Assembly (NCBI RefSeq): GCF_011492965.1
Contig: NZ_CP045121.1
Span: 1,488,001-1,552,000, forward strand
Length of the DNA: 64,000 bases
Source of the DNA: Rubrobacter marinus
GTDB lineage: Bacteria > Actinomycetota > Rubrobacteria > Rubrobacterales > Rubrobacteraceae
Direction: 5' to 3'
The position numbers and the translations under genes were made by a program. The notes beneath the pieces were generated by a model. The model was given only the letters and a program-made list of their open reading frames with translations, made no database searches and was not told the origin of the DNA. The first letter of the stretch is position 1. Each line of letters begins with the position of its first letter. This document shows, one piece after another, positions 54,512 through 62,207 of this stretch.

Positions 54512-54951
54512 AGTCTAACACCGCCGCTCCTGTGGTCCTCTCGATCCCGAGTGTCCCGTTGTTTCGCGACGCCGGTCTCGGGCGATCGCCGGCGCCCCGC
54601 GTGCGTTATCGCGCGGGTCGTTTGACCGCGCGCACGGCGGTGCTCCTCTGCCCGCGTTCGTCCCCGATCCGGCAGAGGTTCGAGAGGCCGCGCGGCGGGC
54701 TTGGCGTGGCGGACGGCCCCGCCGACGGGGCTAGACATTTTTGATCAGGCGTATGAGCGCGTTGGATCATTACGCCACGGAGTATGGGAGGTAAGGTTCG
54801 GCCGTATCGGGGCGCAAGCGTGAAGGGAAAGGCGCGCCGACGACGGTAGCAGCGTGGTGCGAAAGGGACGGGTTGAGGCCTTGAGGGATCTGTGCCGGCG
54901 TCGCCTAGACGACCATTACCGTCGGCGGAAGTCGCAGAAAGAGGCTCAGCG
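54512..54951. other. Intergenic, no supported gene
   Basis: Between the divergent ArsR and PRC-barrel genes. Frames are Arg-rich shadows. One A/T-rich spot at 54,735-54,748 (ACATTTTTGATCAGGCG) may be promoter-associated. No RNA gene seen. Confidence 0.45.
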
Positions 54952-55197
54952 ATGCGCACGGCGACAGACCGCAGTAGGCTCACCGACCGGATCGGGGCGC
55001 CGGAGGATTACGTCGGGTACGGCGTCCACGACCCAGAGGGGCGCAGGATCGGGAGCGTGAAGGAGCTGTTCGTGAACCGGCGCGGGGAGCCGGAGTACGT
55101 CAAGCTGCGGACGGGGCTCTTCGGGCTGAGGACGTACTTGCTGCCGGTGGACGTCGTGCTGGTCGACGAAGAGCACAGGGTCCTGAACCTGCAATGA
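54952..55197 (+). CDS. PRC-barrel domain protein
   Basis: An 81-residue single PRC-barrel: LTDRIGAPEDYVGYGVHDPE, GRRIGSVKELFVNRRGEPEY, VKLRTGLFGLRTYLLPVDVV and LVDEEHRVLNLQ, the six-strand small barrel seen in photosynthetic reaction centre H subunits, RimM and many actinobacterial stress proteins. It probably binds RNA or protein. ATG 54952 follows AAGAGGCTCAGCG. It lies 36 bases before nuoJ on the same strand. Confidence 0.85.
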   Translation: MRTATDRSRLTDRIGAPEDYVGYGVHDPEGRRIGSVKELFVNRRGEPEYVKLRTGLFGLRTYLLPVDVVLVDEEHRVLNLQ

Positions 55198-55233
55198 AGC
55201 TCCCGAGCGCCGGATGCCGAACGGGGGTGGGGC

Positions 55234-55878
55234 GTGACCGTCGCGTTCGTGTTCCTCGCCTCGATGACCCTGCTCTGCTCCCTCGGGTGGTCCTGAGCCG
55301 GAGCGTCGTGCGTTCCGCTCTGTTCATGTCGGGGGCGTTTCTGGGGTGGCGGGCTTCTACGTGATGCTCAACTCCCCTGTGCTCGCGGCGTTTCAGGTGC
55401 TCATCTACGTGGGGCGGTGACCGTGGTGATCCTATTCGGGATCATGTTCACCCAGAAGCCCCAGGCGAGGCGCTTCGGCGCGATCTTCAACGGGCAGCTC
55501 TGGCCCGGCGTCCTGGTGGCGGCGGGGGTCGGGGCGTTTCTCGTCTACGTGGTGTCGGCTCAGGGATGGGCCGGAAAGGCTCCGGGCAACGGGCCGAGGG
55601 ACGCGGCGGAGCTCGGGCGGATCCTGCTGGGCGTCGCCGGCGGTGGGAGCGAGGTCTTCGCCCTGCTCTTCGTGCTGGCGTCGGTGCTGCTCATGGTGGC
55701 GTTGGTGGCCGCCATCGTGATCAGCTACCGCAAGCACGCGCCCGCGTCGCCCGAGGAAGACGACGTCTTCGTGGGCCGCGACAGGACCGCGTCTCGCGAG
55801 GAAGGGGCGCTCGACGGGCTCCCCGGCCCCGCGTCGCCCCCTGAGGGGAGCCCGCCATTGGTGCATCGAGACTCGTAG
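55234..55878 (+). CDS. nuoJ: NADH-quinone oxidoreductase subunit J, three apparent single-base deletions
   Basis: About 215 residues after correction. GTG 55234 gives VTVAFVFLASMTLLCSL; slips at GGG 55285-55287, GGGG 55343-55346 and GGGG 55411-55414 are each cured by one G. Together they yield VVLSRSVVRSALFMSGAFLG, VAGFYVMLNSPVLAAFQVLI, YVGAVTVVILFGIMFTQKP and two further helices. The AxFQVLIYVGAVxVxxLF segment is the hallmark of NuoJ, a proton-channel membrane subunit of complex I. No other nuo gene is in the window, so it is either an orphan paralogue or displaced from its operon. The C-terminal tail is acidic and disordered. The next gene is a DUF6069 protein 24 bases downstream. Confidence 0.82.
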
Positions 55879-55902
55879 CAAGCGAGAATGAGGAGGAGGA
55901 AG

Positions 55903-56343
55903 ATGCAGAACACGCAGCCCGCGCCCATCGGAACGGCCGGTATAAGCCACCGGCGCCTGCTGCTGGCCGCCCCGCTGGCCGCGGGCGCGGCGGCGCTGGC
56001 CAACGCCCTCGTCTACGCGATCGCGTCGGCTCTGGGGACCATCCCCACGGACGTCCCCGTCCCGGCCTCGGGGGAGCCCATAACGCTGTCGCCCGTGATC
56101 GTGACGTCCGTGATCGGGGCCCTCGGCGCGGCTGCGGTCTTCGCCGTTATCGCCGCGATCTCGTCCCGGCCGGCGCGGTTGTTCTGGTGGGTCGCCCTCG
56201 TGGTCCTCGCCCTCTCGTTCGCCACGCCCTTCACCATCCCCGGCGCCCCCGCCGCGATGATCGCCTCTCTGCTGCTGATGCATGTCGTGGCCTGGGCCGT
56301 CTCCGTAGCGCTCCTCGTCCGGCTCCCCGCAGCGCGGCGTTGA
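55903..56343 (+). CDS. DUF6069 family membrane protein
   Basis: A 146-residue protein with four membrane helices: HRRLLLAAPLAAGAAALANA, a loop with PTDVPVPASGEPITLSPVIV, then SVIGALGAAAVFAVIAAISS, FWWVALVVLALSFATPFTIP and MIASLLLMHVVAWAVSVALL. The order and the loop match DUF6069 as I recall it. ATG 55903 is favoured over 55888 because AATGAGGAGGAGGAAG is its ribosome-binding site. Probably co-transcribed with nuoJ. Function unknown. Confidence 0.82.
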   Translation: MQNTQPAPIGTAGISHRRLLLAAPLAAGAAALANALVYAIASALGTIPTDVPVPASGEPITLSPVIVTSVIGALGAAAVFAVIAAISSRPARLFWWVALVVLALSFATPFTIPGAPAAMIASLLLMHVVAWAVSVALLVRLPAARR

Positions 56344-56502
56344 GGCAAGGTCTTCTCTGCGTGGCGGGTAGAGGCTCCTAGTAGCCCACGGCACCGCTCC
56401 GTCGAGCGGTCTGGCCGAAGCGGGGGCTCGGCTGGGGGTGCGTCGAGTAGGCCCCTCTCGACGCGACCGCTCCTGCTCGTCACCCCGGATCACCGCCGTC
56501 GA

Positions 56503-56778
56503 TCACGAGGTGGGGGAGTGGGGACGTCCGTCCTTCCTTCGGGCCGCCGGTGGACCTGCCTCACGGGGCGTTTTCGCCGGGGGTGCATCGTCTTCTTCGA
56601 GTTCGCGTCGGCCCGGTCGCTCCTTTTGGCCGCCGTGGTCCTCCTGGAGGCCCTTGTGTAGCTCCCGCACCCCGGTGCCCAGAGACCGCGCCAGGTCGGG
56701 AACGCGCCGGGTCCCGAAGAGCAGCAGGACTATGGTGAGGATGATCAGCAGCTCCGTCGGTCCCAGGTTGGGGATCAT
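56503..56778 (-). CDS. tatA: Sec-independent protein translocase subunit TatA
   Basis: A 91-residue TatA/B-type protein: NLGPTELLIILTIVLLLFG forms the single N-terminal helix, then the conserved FGTRRVPDLARSLGTGVREL amphipathic hinge and helix, and a long acidic and basic disordered tail. TatA multimerises to make the twin-arginine export pore. The short tail and FG hinge favour TatA over TatB. AACAAAGGAGGAACGC precedes ATG 56778. No tatC is nearby. Neighbouring exported proteins (secreted Ig-like protein, multicopper oxidase) are possible clients. Confidence 0.92.
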   Translation of the reverse strand: MIPNLGPTELLIILTIVLLLFGTRRVPDLARSLGTGVRELHKGLQEDHGGQKERPGRRELEEDDAPPAKTPREAGPPAARRKDGRPHSPTS

Positions 56779-56870
56779 GCGTTCCTCCTTTGTTGGTGAC
56801 TTCTCCTAACCGGCCTCGCCCTGCCGTGCCCCCGCGCTTGGCGCCTCGTCGGGCTCTCTCGTACCGGCGC

Positions 56871-56905
56871 GGGGCGGCCGTTCCGGTCTTTGGAACGGCC
56901 GCCCC
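56871..56905. terminator. Terminator hairpin after the secreted protein gene
   Basis: A perfect 14-bp stem (56871-56884 with 56892-56905) and a 7-base loop, 30 bases beyond the stop of the minus-strand gene 56935-58548. Confidence 0.75.
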
Positions 56906-56934
56906 CTCGCCTACGACAGGAGTTCGGGTGACGT

Positions 56935-58548
56935 TCAGCGGATCACCCTGAACGTCCTGTTGGGGCTGATGCTCGCACGGGTGTCGGCGTCGCCGGCGAA
57001 GCTCGCCCTGACCGAGTAGAGGCCGGTGCGGGTCGGCTTGTAGCGGAACGAGAACGTGGAGGCGACGTTGCGCACCGCGACGATCCGGCCGCCGCGCCTG
57101 ATCGTCACCTTCACCGGCCTGCCCGGATGCGCCGGGGTCAACCTGCCCGAGATGAGGCGGGTCTGGCCCAGCTTCAGGTTCGAGCGCGCCACGGTCAAGG
57201 CAGTCGAGCTCGGCGTGATGATCACGTCGGGCTGCCTGACGATGTAGACGAACGACGCGTCGCGGCGGTTGCCGGCACCGTCTACGGAGAATGCGTTGAT
57301 CGTGTGTACGCCTAGACCGAGCGGGATCCTCTGCCCGTCGTAGAGCCTGCTGTTGTTGTTCGGCGGGAACCCGTCGGTCGTGAAGCGGATGGCCTCCCCG
57401 CCGTCGGAGATAAGGGCGACGCCTACCCCATTAAGGTAGGTGCCCGGCGCGGGGTCCGAGGTCAGGACCGGCGGTATCGTGTCCTTGCGCATCGTCTTCG
57501 TGTCGGTCGGCGGCACCCCGTTGCCCGTGAAGGAGGCCGTGATCACGAAGTCGCCCTGCGGCAGGGCCGCAAGCTCGGCGGCCGGCACCGTCGCCTGCCA
57601 GGTCCTCTGGCCGCCCTGGGGGCCGCCAAGGGTCGCGTTGTTCGGTTGTCCGCCGGGGACGGAGACCGTGACGGCGCTCACTTGAGGCTGCGCGACGCCG
57701 CTGACGACCATGGGCGTGCCGACGTTGGCCGCGTTCACCACGGTGCGGTCGACCGTCGTGATCGCGGTGCGGGAGAAGGCCGGGCACTCGGGCGTGGCGG
57801 GGCCACCGGCGGTCCCGATCGGCCCCGCGACGGTGGACTCGAAGGAGTTAGCGCCCGCCGACGGCTTGACGTACTGGAGCGTCACGTCCCCGCCGGCCCC
57901 TCCGAGAGCCTGGTTGAAGTTGCCGGCCGCGTCGGGGAGGACGAACTCCCGCACGCCGGCGGGTTCACGCCTCGCCTCGATGAACTCGTCGCCCTCCGCC
58001 ACGAGCCCGGTGATGGGGGCGGCTACGTCGAACGTGCCCGGGGCGGTCTCCACGCCCCTCGCGGTGCCGACCACGGCCCCGCCGACCTCCTCGAAGGCGA
58101 GGTCGCGCACGAACGTGAAGTCCACGTCCGCCGTGTTCGCCGTGTTCGTAACCTGGACCTTGTCGCCCGGGAGGATGTCCGGCGTCGCGTCGGGCGCGTT
58201 CGGGTCCAGCGAGTTCGGGCCCCAGCAGTCCCCGTTGGGGAAGGCGCCGCCGCCGAGGTGGTTGATCTCCAACAGCCCGGTGGCGTCTGTTTGCTGGGTG
58301 GTGGAGCCGACGACCACGTCGTTCGGGCCACGCAGCACGTCGACCCGCATCGCGGTGTTGGCCGGGTACGCCTCCAGCAACACGAAGTCGAGCGAGTAGT
58401 CGACCTCGAGGTTGCGGTTAGCCCCGTTTACGGCCCCAAACGATGGCGAGGCGAGCGCTACGCCGAGCGCCAGGGCGGTAAAGGAGGCGCCGAGCAGCCC
58501 CTTGAGGCCGACCCTGCGCCCCGTGTGTTTCCCGTAGGCTGTATCCAT
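56935..58548 (-). CDS. Secreted surface protein with chitobiase-type and C-terminal Ig-like domains
   Basis: A 537-residue exported protein. Residues 1-39 are a signal peptide (basic start, then LLGASFTALALGVALASPSF with cleavage after FGA). The mature part is Asp/Asn/Gly/Thr-rich and beta-structured. At about residues 365-430, PGTYLNGVGVALISDGGEAI, RFTTDGFPPNNNSRLYDGQR and LGVHTINAFSVDGAGNRRDA match the chitobiase/beta-hexosaminidase C-terminal-like (CHB_HEX_C) Ig module. The last 90 residues (SNLKLGQTRLISGRLTPAHP ... VRASFAGDADTRASISPNRT) form an Ig-like domain common in actinobacterial surface proteins. No catalytic domain or sortase signal is seen. Probably an envelope or matrix protein. 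Confidence 0.82.
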   Translation of the reverse strand: MDTAYGKHTGRRVGLKGLLGASFTALALGVALASPSFGAVNGANRNLEVDYSLDFVLLEAYPANTAMRVDVLRGPNDVVVGSTTQQTDATGLLEINHLGGGAFPNGDCWGPNSLDPNAPDATPDILPGDKVQVTNTANTADVDFTFVRDLAFEEVGGAVVGTARGVETAPGTFDVAAPITGLVAEGDEFIEARREPAGVREFVLPDAAGNFNQALGGAGGDVTLQYVKPSAGANSFESTVAGPIGTAGGPATPECPAFSRTAITTVDRTVVNAANVGTPMVVSGVAQPQVSAVTVSVPGGQPNNATLGGPQGGQRTWQATVPAAELAALPQGDFVITASFTGNGVPPTDTKTMRKDTIPPVLTSDPAPGTYLNGVGVALISDGGEAIRFTTDGFPPNNNSRLYDGQRIPLGLGVHTINAFSVDGAGNRRDASFVYIVRQPDVIITPSSTALTVARSNLKLGQTRLISGRLTPAHPGRPVKVTIRRGGRIVAVRNVASTFSFRYKPTRTGLYSVRASFAGDADTRASISPNRTFRVIR

Positions 58549-58687
58549 TTCCGTTCCGTCCTTCTGTTGCCTGCCGCCGCTCTCTCCGGTTGCTTCTCGC
58601 CGTGGGCGCTAGGGGGGACGCGGCCTCGCGTCCTCTCCGGAAGACCGTTTCGCCGTGTTCACGTCTCCTCACTTCGCTCCGATTGTC

Positions 58688-59008
58688 TTACTGGTGGCCG
58701 TGGCCGTCTCCGGCCGGCTTCTCGGCGCCTCGGCCGGCCGGCGCTTCTTCTAACGCGACCGGGCGAGCGCCTCCGAAAGAGAGCCGTAGGTCCTCCTTCC
58801 CCTCCGATACCTGGAAGACGAGCGTCCCGGTCGCGGCGCTGCCGGGGGGCACCTCCTTGGCGTCGAGCCGGTGCCGGATCGGCCCGGTCTCCTCGACGCT
58901 TTCGCCGGAGACCCGGAAGTCTTCGGGCGAGGGGGAGAGCGGCGCGAGCCCGGCGTCCGACTCCCGGGCCGCAGCGGCGACCGGGCTCTTCGTTGCTTCC
59001 GCATCCAA
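58688..59008 (-). CDS. Hypothetical protein, DUF4352-like C-terminal strand pair
   Basis: A 106-residue soluble protein. RHRLDAKEVPPGSAATGTLV followed by FQVSEGKEDLRLSFGG resembles the final strands of DUF4352/telomeric-repeat-like Ig lipoproteins (PG....G.l.F.v......L.f), but the signal peptide and earlier strands are missing, so this may be a truncated relic. The ends are low-complexity. ATG 59008 has AAGGTGATG upstream. It is downstream of the response regulator on the same strand. Confidence 0.5.
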   Translation of the reverse strand: MDAEATKSPVAAAARESDAGLAPLSPSPEDFRVSGESVEETGPIRHRLDAKEVPPGSAATGTLVFQVSEGKEDLRLSFGGARPVALEEAPAGRGAEKPAGDGHGHQ

Positions 59009-59095
59009 GGTGCATCACCTTCCCGAACGAGGCGTCCTACGAAAGTGAATGTTGCTACTTGGGGGCAGGACGGGCACCACTAGAACGGGCGATCT

Positions 59096-59129
59096 TTTAT
59101 TGGCCCCCTACGGTTAACCCCTTTGCGCT
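59096..59129. repeat. TTGGCCC...GGTTAACCCCTTT element, copy A
   Basis: ATTGGCCCCCTACGGTTAAC followed by CCCTTTGCGCT. The same arrangement with small changes occurs at 60036-60066. It lies in the gap between the response regulator stop and the gene starting at 59008. Confidence 0.5.
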
Positions 59130-59793
59130 AGCTCCGACGGGACGCCGGGGGAATGCTGACGAGGCCGTGGCGGAGGGCGAAGGCCAGGGCGCCCACCCGC
59201 GAGCGCACGCCGAGCTTGGCGTAGATCCTGACCAGATGGGCGTGCTCCGTCTCCCGGCTCATGCCGAGCCGCCCGGAGATCTCCTTGCCGTCCAGCCCTT
59301 CGGCGAGGGCTTCGAGAATCTGGCGCTCGCGCGCGGTAAGGCTGGACGCGGCGAACAGCGCGATCTTGTCGCGTTCCCTGCGGCGGCTGCCGAGACGCAG
59401 CAGCTCGAACATCTCCTTCGAGGCGTAGATCTGCTCCCCGTCGCGCAGCTTCCGTATCGTCTCCAGGACCTCTGCGATGTCGGCGGACTTGTGCAGCACC
59501 GCGCTCGCCCCCGCCTCGATCGCGCGCCCGAACATCTCCCGGTCGACGGAGGAGGTGAGCACCAGGATGGGGACGCTCGGGTTCCGCTCGAAGATCTCGG
59601 AGATTAGCTCTATGCCTGTTCCGTCGGGCAGATGGAGGTCTACCACGGCGAGATCCATGTCTTCGAGCAGGGGACGGGCCTCGGCGAGGGTGCCCGCCTG
59701 ACCGGTGACGGTGAAGCCCGGCTCGCCCTCGAGGGCGACGGCCAGCGCCTCGCGCAGGGCCGTATGGTCTTCCACCAGCAGCATGCGGGTCAT
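59128..59793 (-). CDS. NarL/FixJ-type response regulator
   Basis: A 221-residue two-component response regulator. The receiver domain begins MTRMLLVEDHTALREALAVA, with the acidic pocket ED and the phospho-acceptor Asp in MDLAVVDLHLPDGTG (about residue 53), the Thr/Ser switch in VLTSS and the conserved Lys in VLHKSADI. The LuxR-type HTH is at about 150-210 (LTARERQILEALAEGLDGKE, SRETEHAHLVRIYAKLGVRS). ATG 59793 is preferred over ATG 59895 because it places the receiver strand at the start, with GAGGAACGATCGAAGCC upstream. The longer version would overlap the TGACCAAAG tandem sites. No cognate kinase is in the window. Confidence 0.93.
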   Translation of the reverse strand: MTRMLLVEDHTALREALAVALEGEPGFTVTGQAGTLAEARPLLEDMDLAVVDLHLPDGTGIELISEIFERNPSVPILVLTSSVDREMFGRAIEAGASAVLHKSADIAEVLETIRKLRDGEQIYASKEMFELLRLGSRRRERDKIALFAASSLTARERQILEALAEGLDGKEISGRLGMSRETEHAHLVRIYAKLGVRSRVGALAFALRHGLVSIPPASRRS

Positions 59794-59856
59794 GGCTTCG
59801 ATCGTTCCTCGTCTCCGATGTTTGTCGAAGCGTATCGAACCGTAGGCGTCGAGCCC

Positions 59857-59895
59857 TGACCAAAGCTGCTCATCCCCATGACCAAGGTTGCGCAT
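59857..59895 (+). promoter_or_regulatory. Tandem TGACCAAAG-type motifs upstream of the response regulator
   Basis: TGACCAAAGCTGCTCAT (59857-59873) and TGACCAAGGTTGCGCAT (59879-59895) start 22 bases apart, about two helical turns, and lie 64-102 bases upstream of the regulator's ATG. They match the 9138 site in 15 and 14 of 17 positions. Such spacing suits cooperative binding by a dimeric regulator. Confidence 0.6.
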
Positions 59896-59981
59896 CTGCG
59901 AAGAGCCGCATCGGCTAGGGGTCGCGGCGGCCGCGCCGCCGGCGTCTCAGCGAGCGGCCTCGCTGCCTCCGTAGGAGTTGG

Positions 59982-60019
59982 GTCGGCCCGCAGCACGGCC
60001 TCCCGTGCTGCGGGCCGAC
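59982..60019. repeat. Perfect 17-bp inverted repeat with CCTC loop
   Basis: Arms 59982-59998 and 60003-60019, four-base loop. It lies between the divergent response regulator and multicopper oxidase genes, where no transcript needs to end, so its role is unclear. It is comparable to the hairpin at 42815-42865. Confidence 0.85.
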
Positions 60020-60035
60020 GATTGGGCTAGCGCGG

Positions 60036-60066
60036 GTTGGCCCAAGAAGGTTAACCCCTTTCCGCT
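60036..60066. repeat. TTGGCCC...GGTTAACCCCTTT element, copy B
   Basis: TTGGCCCAAGAAGGTTAACC followed by CCTTTCCGCT, about 100 bases upstream of the multicopper oxidase ATG. It shares GGTTAACCCCTTT-CGCT with copy A at 59096-59129; a third partial copy (GTTGGCCCAAGGATTAA) lies at 6181. Confidence 0.5.
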
Positions 60067-60168
60067 GCAAAAAGTTCACGCGCATGGGAGATGGCGGGGG
60101 CGGCGCCCGGTGCGACGATTGGGTTGGCGGCAGGACCGCCGCAGTACCGCGCAGGAAAGGGAGCAGCG

Positions 60169-62109
60169 ATGCAGTCCGCTAACAAACCGAACCCCAGGAT
60201 GCTGACTCGCAAGGACCTGCTGAAGCTCGGTCTTTTGGGCGGGGCGGCGTTGTTCTTGCCCCTTGAGCGCGTCGCTCGCACCCAGCTCGCCTCCCCGCGC
60301 ATCCCGGAGGACCAGATCCCGACACTCCTGCCCCCCTTCGAGAGGAACCTCGCGTACCCGCCGGTCCTCCAACCCGTGGGGACCCGCGGCCTCACCGACT
60401 ACTACCAGATCACGCAACGGGCCGCGAACGTGGAGATCGTGCCCGGATTGCAGACCCAGATCTACGGCTACAACGGCATCACGCCCGGCCCGACCATCGT
60501 GCAGCGTAGGGGCCGCACGACCGTCGTGCGGCAGATCAACGCCCTGCCCGAGACCACGGTCCACCCGGATCAGACCTACCGGACCACGACCGGGACCCAC
60601 CTGCACGGGAACGCCTCGGCGCCCCAGTTTGACGGCTGGGCCGAGGACGTGACCGCCCCGGGCGAGGGCAAGGACTACGTCTACCCGAACGAGCAGGACG
60701 CCCGGATGCTCTGGTACCACGACCACGCCGTCCACCACACCGCGAACAACGCCTACATGGGCCTCGCGGGGCTGTACGTTACCCGCGACGAGATCGAGGA
60801 CCGGCTGCCGATCCCGAAGGGCCGCTACGAGCTGCCGCTGGTCCTGAAGGACCTCATCGTCGCCGAGGACGGCTCGCTTCTCTTCGACAACGGCGGGGAG
60901 AGCAGCCTCTTCGGCGACATCGTCACGGTGAACGGCGTGCCCTGGCCCCGCGTCGCGGTCGAGCCGAGAAAGTACACCCTGCGCTTCCTCAACGCCTCCG
61001 TCTCCCGCGGCTACAACCTCGCCCTCTCGACCGGCGACCCGTTCACCGTGATCGGGCACGACGGCGGCCTGGACCCCTCGCCCAACGACGTGACGAGCTT
61101 CCGTATCGGGATGGCCGAGCGCTACGAGGTCGTAGTCGACTTCGCCAACAGGAGGGGGCAGCAGGTCGTCCTGCGGAACCTCGGCCTCCCCAACAACGTG
61201 GACTTCCCGCAGACGGACGTCGTGATGCGCTTCGACGTCGGCGACACCGTTACGGACCCCACAAACAACGAGGTTCCGGCCCAGCTCAACCCGAGCGACC
61301 ACCCCTTCAGCCCGATGAACCTCACGGAACAGGACGCCGTGCGCACCCGCGTCTTCGAGTTCGGCCGCAACGGCGGGCTGTGGACTATAGGCGTGGACGG
61401 GGGGCCGGGCCGGATCTGGGACCCGAACAGGGTGGACGCGAACCCCGCGCTCGGCGACGTGGAGATCTGGGAGTTCACGAACAACTCCGGCGGCTGGTTC
61501 CACCCGATCCACACGCATCTCATAGACTTCAAGATCCTCTCCAGGGACGGAGGATCTCCCCACCCCTACGAGGGCGGACCCAAGGACGTCGCCTACGTCG
61601 GCGAGGGAGAGACGGTACGCGTCATCGCCAGGTTCGGCCCCGAGAGGGGCAAGTATATGATGCACTGCCACAACCTCGTGCACGAGGACCACGACATGAT
61701 GACCCAGTTCGAGGTCGGCTCCGGCGGCCCAGACCCCGAGTCGGTCCCCGCGGTACCCGTGAACAGGCTGGGACCGCTGGTGCCGGTCCTGCCGCCTCCG
61801 CCGCCGCCGCCCGCGAACACCGCGCCGGTCGTAACGCCCCTCACGCCGCGCCCCAACTCGACGATCCGCGGCCTCAGGCCTACCATCGCGGCGGTGATGC
61901 GCGACGCCGAGACCGACCTCGCGAAGGCGAACATAAAGCTGTGGATCGACGGCCGGCGGGTGCTCGGGTTCACGTACGCCCGCTCCTCGAACAGGCTGGC
62001 GTACAGGCCGCCGCGCCCGATGCGTGCGGGGCTCCACGCCGTGCGGATAACCGCCAACGACGGCAGGGGGCGCTCGACCACGAAGACGTGGAGGTTCCGC
62101 ATCCGCTGA
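60169..62109 (+). CDS. Multicopper oxidase with C-terminal Ig-like domain
   Basis: A 646-residue three-cupredoxin-domain multicopper oxidase (CotA/bilirubin-oxidase-like). Copper ligands are all present: THLHGNASAPQFDGW, LWYHDHAVHHTANNAYMG, FHPIHTHLIDF and HCHNLVHEDHDMM, the last supplying the type 1 Cys, two His and the axial Met. The N-terminus (MLTRKDLLKLGLLGGAALFL) is an export signal with an Arg-Lys variant of the twin-arginine motif, so Tat export is possible. After residue 535 a Pro-rich linker (VLPPPPPPPANTAP) leads to an Ig-like domain of about 100 residues, an unusual addition. It oxidises phenols, bilirubin or metal ions with O2; the substrate is unknown. GGAAAGGGAGCAGCG precedes ATG 60169. 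Confidence 0.93.
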   Translation: MQSANKPNPRMLTRKDLLKLGLLGGAALFLPLERVARTQLASPRIPEDQIPTLLPPFERNLAYPPVLQPVGTRGLTDYYQITQRAANVEIVPGLQTQIYGYNGITPGPTIVQRRGRTTVVRQINALPETTVHPDQTYRTTTGTHLHGNASAPQFDGWAEDVTAPGEGKDYVYPNEQDARMLWYHDHAVHHTANNAYMGLAGLYVTRDEIEDRLPIPKGRYELPLVLKDLIVAEDGSLLFDNGGESSLFGDIVTVNGVPWPRVAVEPRKYTLRFLNASVSRGYNLALSTGDPFTVIGHDGGLDPSPNDVTSFRIGMAERYEVVVDFANRRGQQVVLRNLGLPNNVDFPQTDVVMRFDVGDTVTDPTNNEVPAQLNPSDHPFSPMNLTEQDAVRTRVFEFGRNGGLWTIGVDGGPGRIWDPNRVDANPALGDVEIWEFTNNSGGWFHPIHTHLIDFKILSRDGGSPHPYEGGPKDVAYVGEGETVRVIARFGPERGKYMMHCHNLVHEDHDMMTQFEVGSGGPDPESVPAVPVNRLGPLVPVLPPPPPPPANTAPVVTPLTPRPNSTIRGLRPTIAAVMRDAETDLAKANIKLWIDGRRVLGFTYARSSNRLAYRPPRPMRAGLHAVRITANDGRGRSTTKTWRFRIR

Positions 62110-62115
62110 TCGCCG

Positions 62116-62153
62116 GCGGGGCGGGCGAGCGCACCTCCCCTCGCCCGCCCCGC
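62116..62153. terminator. Hairpin after the multicopper oxidase
   Basis: A perfect 14-bp stem (62116-62129 with 62140-62153) and a 10-base loop, seven bases after the stop. Confidence 0.75.
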
Positions 62154-62207
62154 ATCTCCTGGGGCTATGCGCGCGGGGGTCGGGACCATCAAACTGAGGA
62201 GGCCGCG

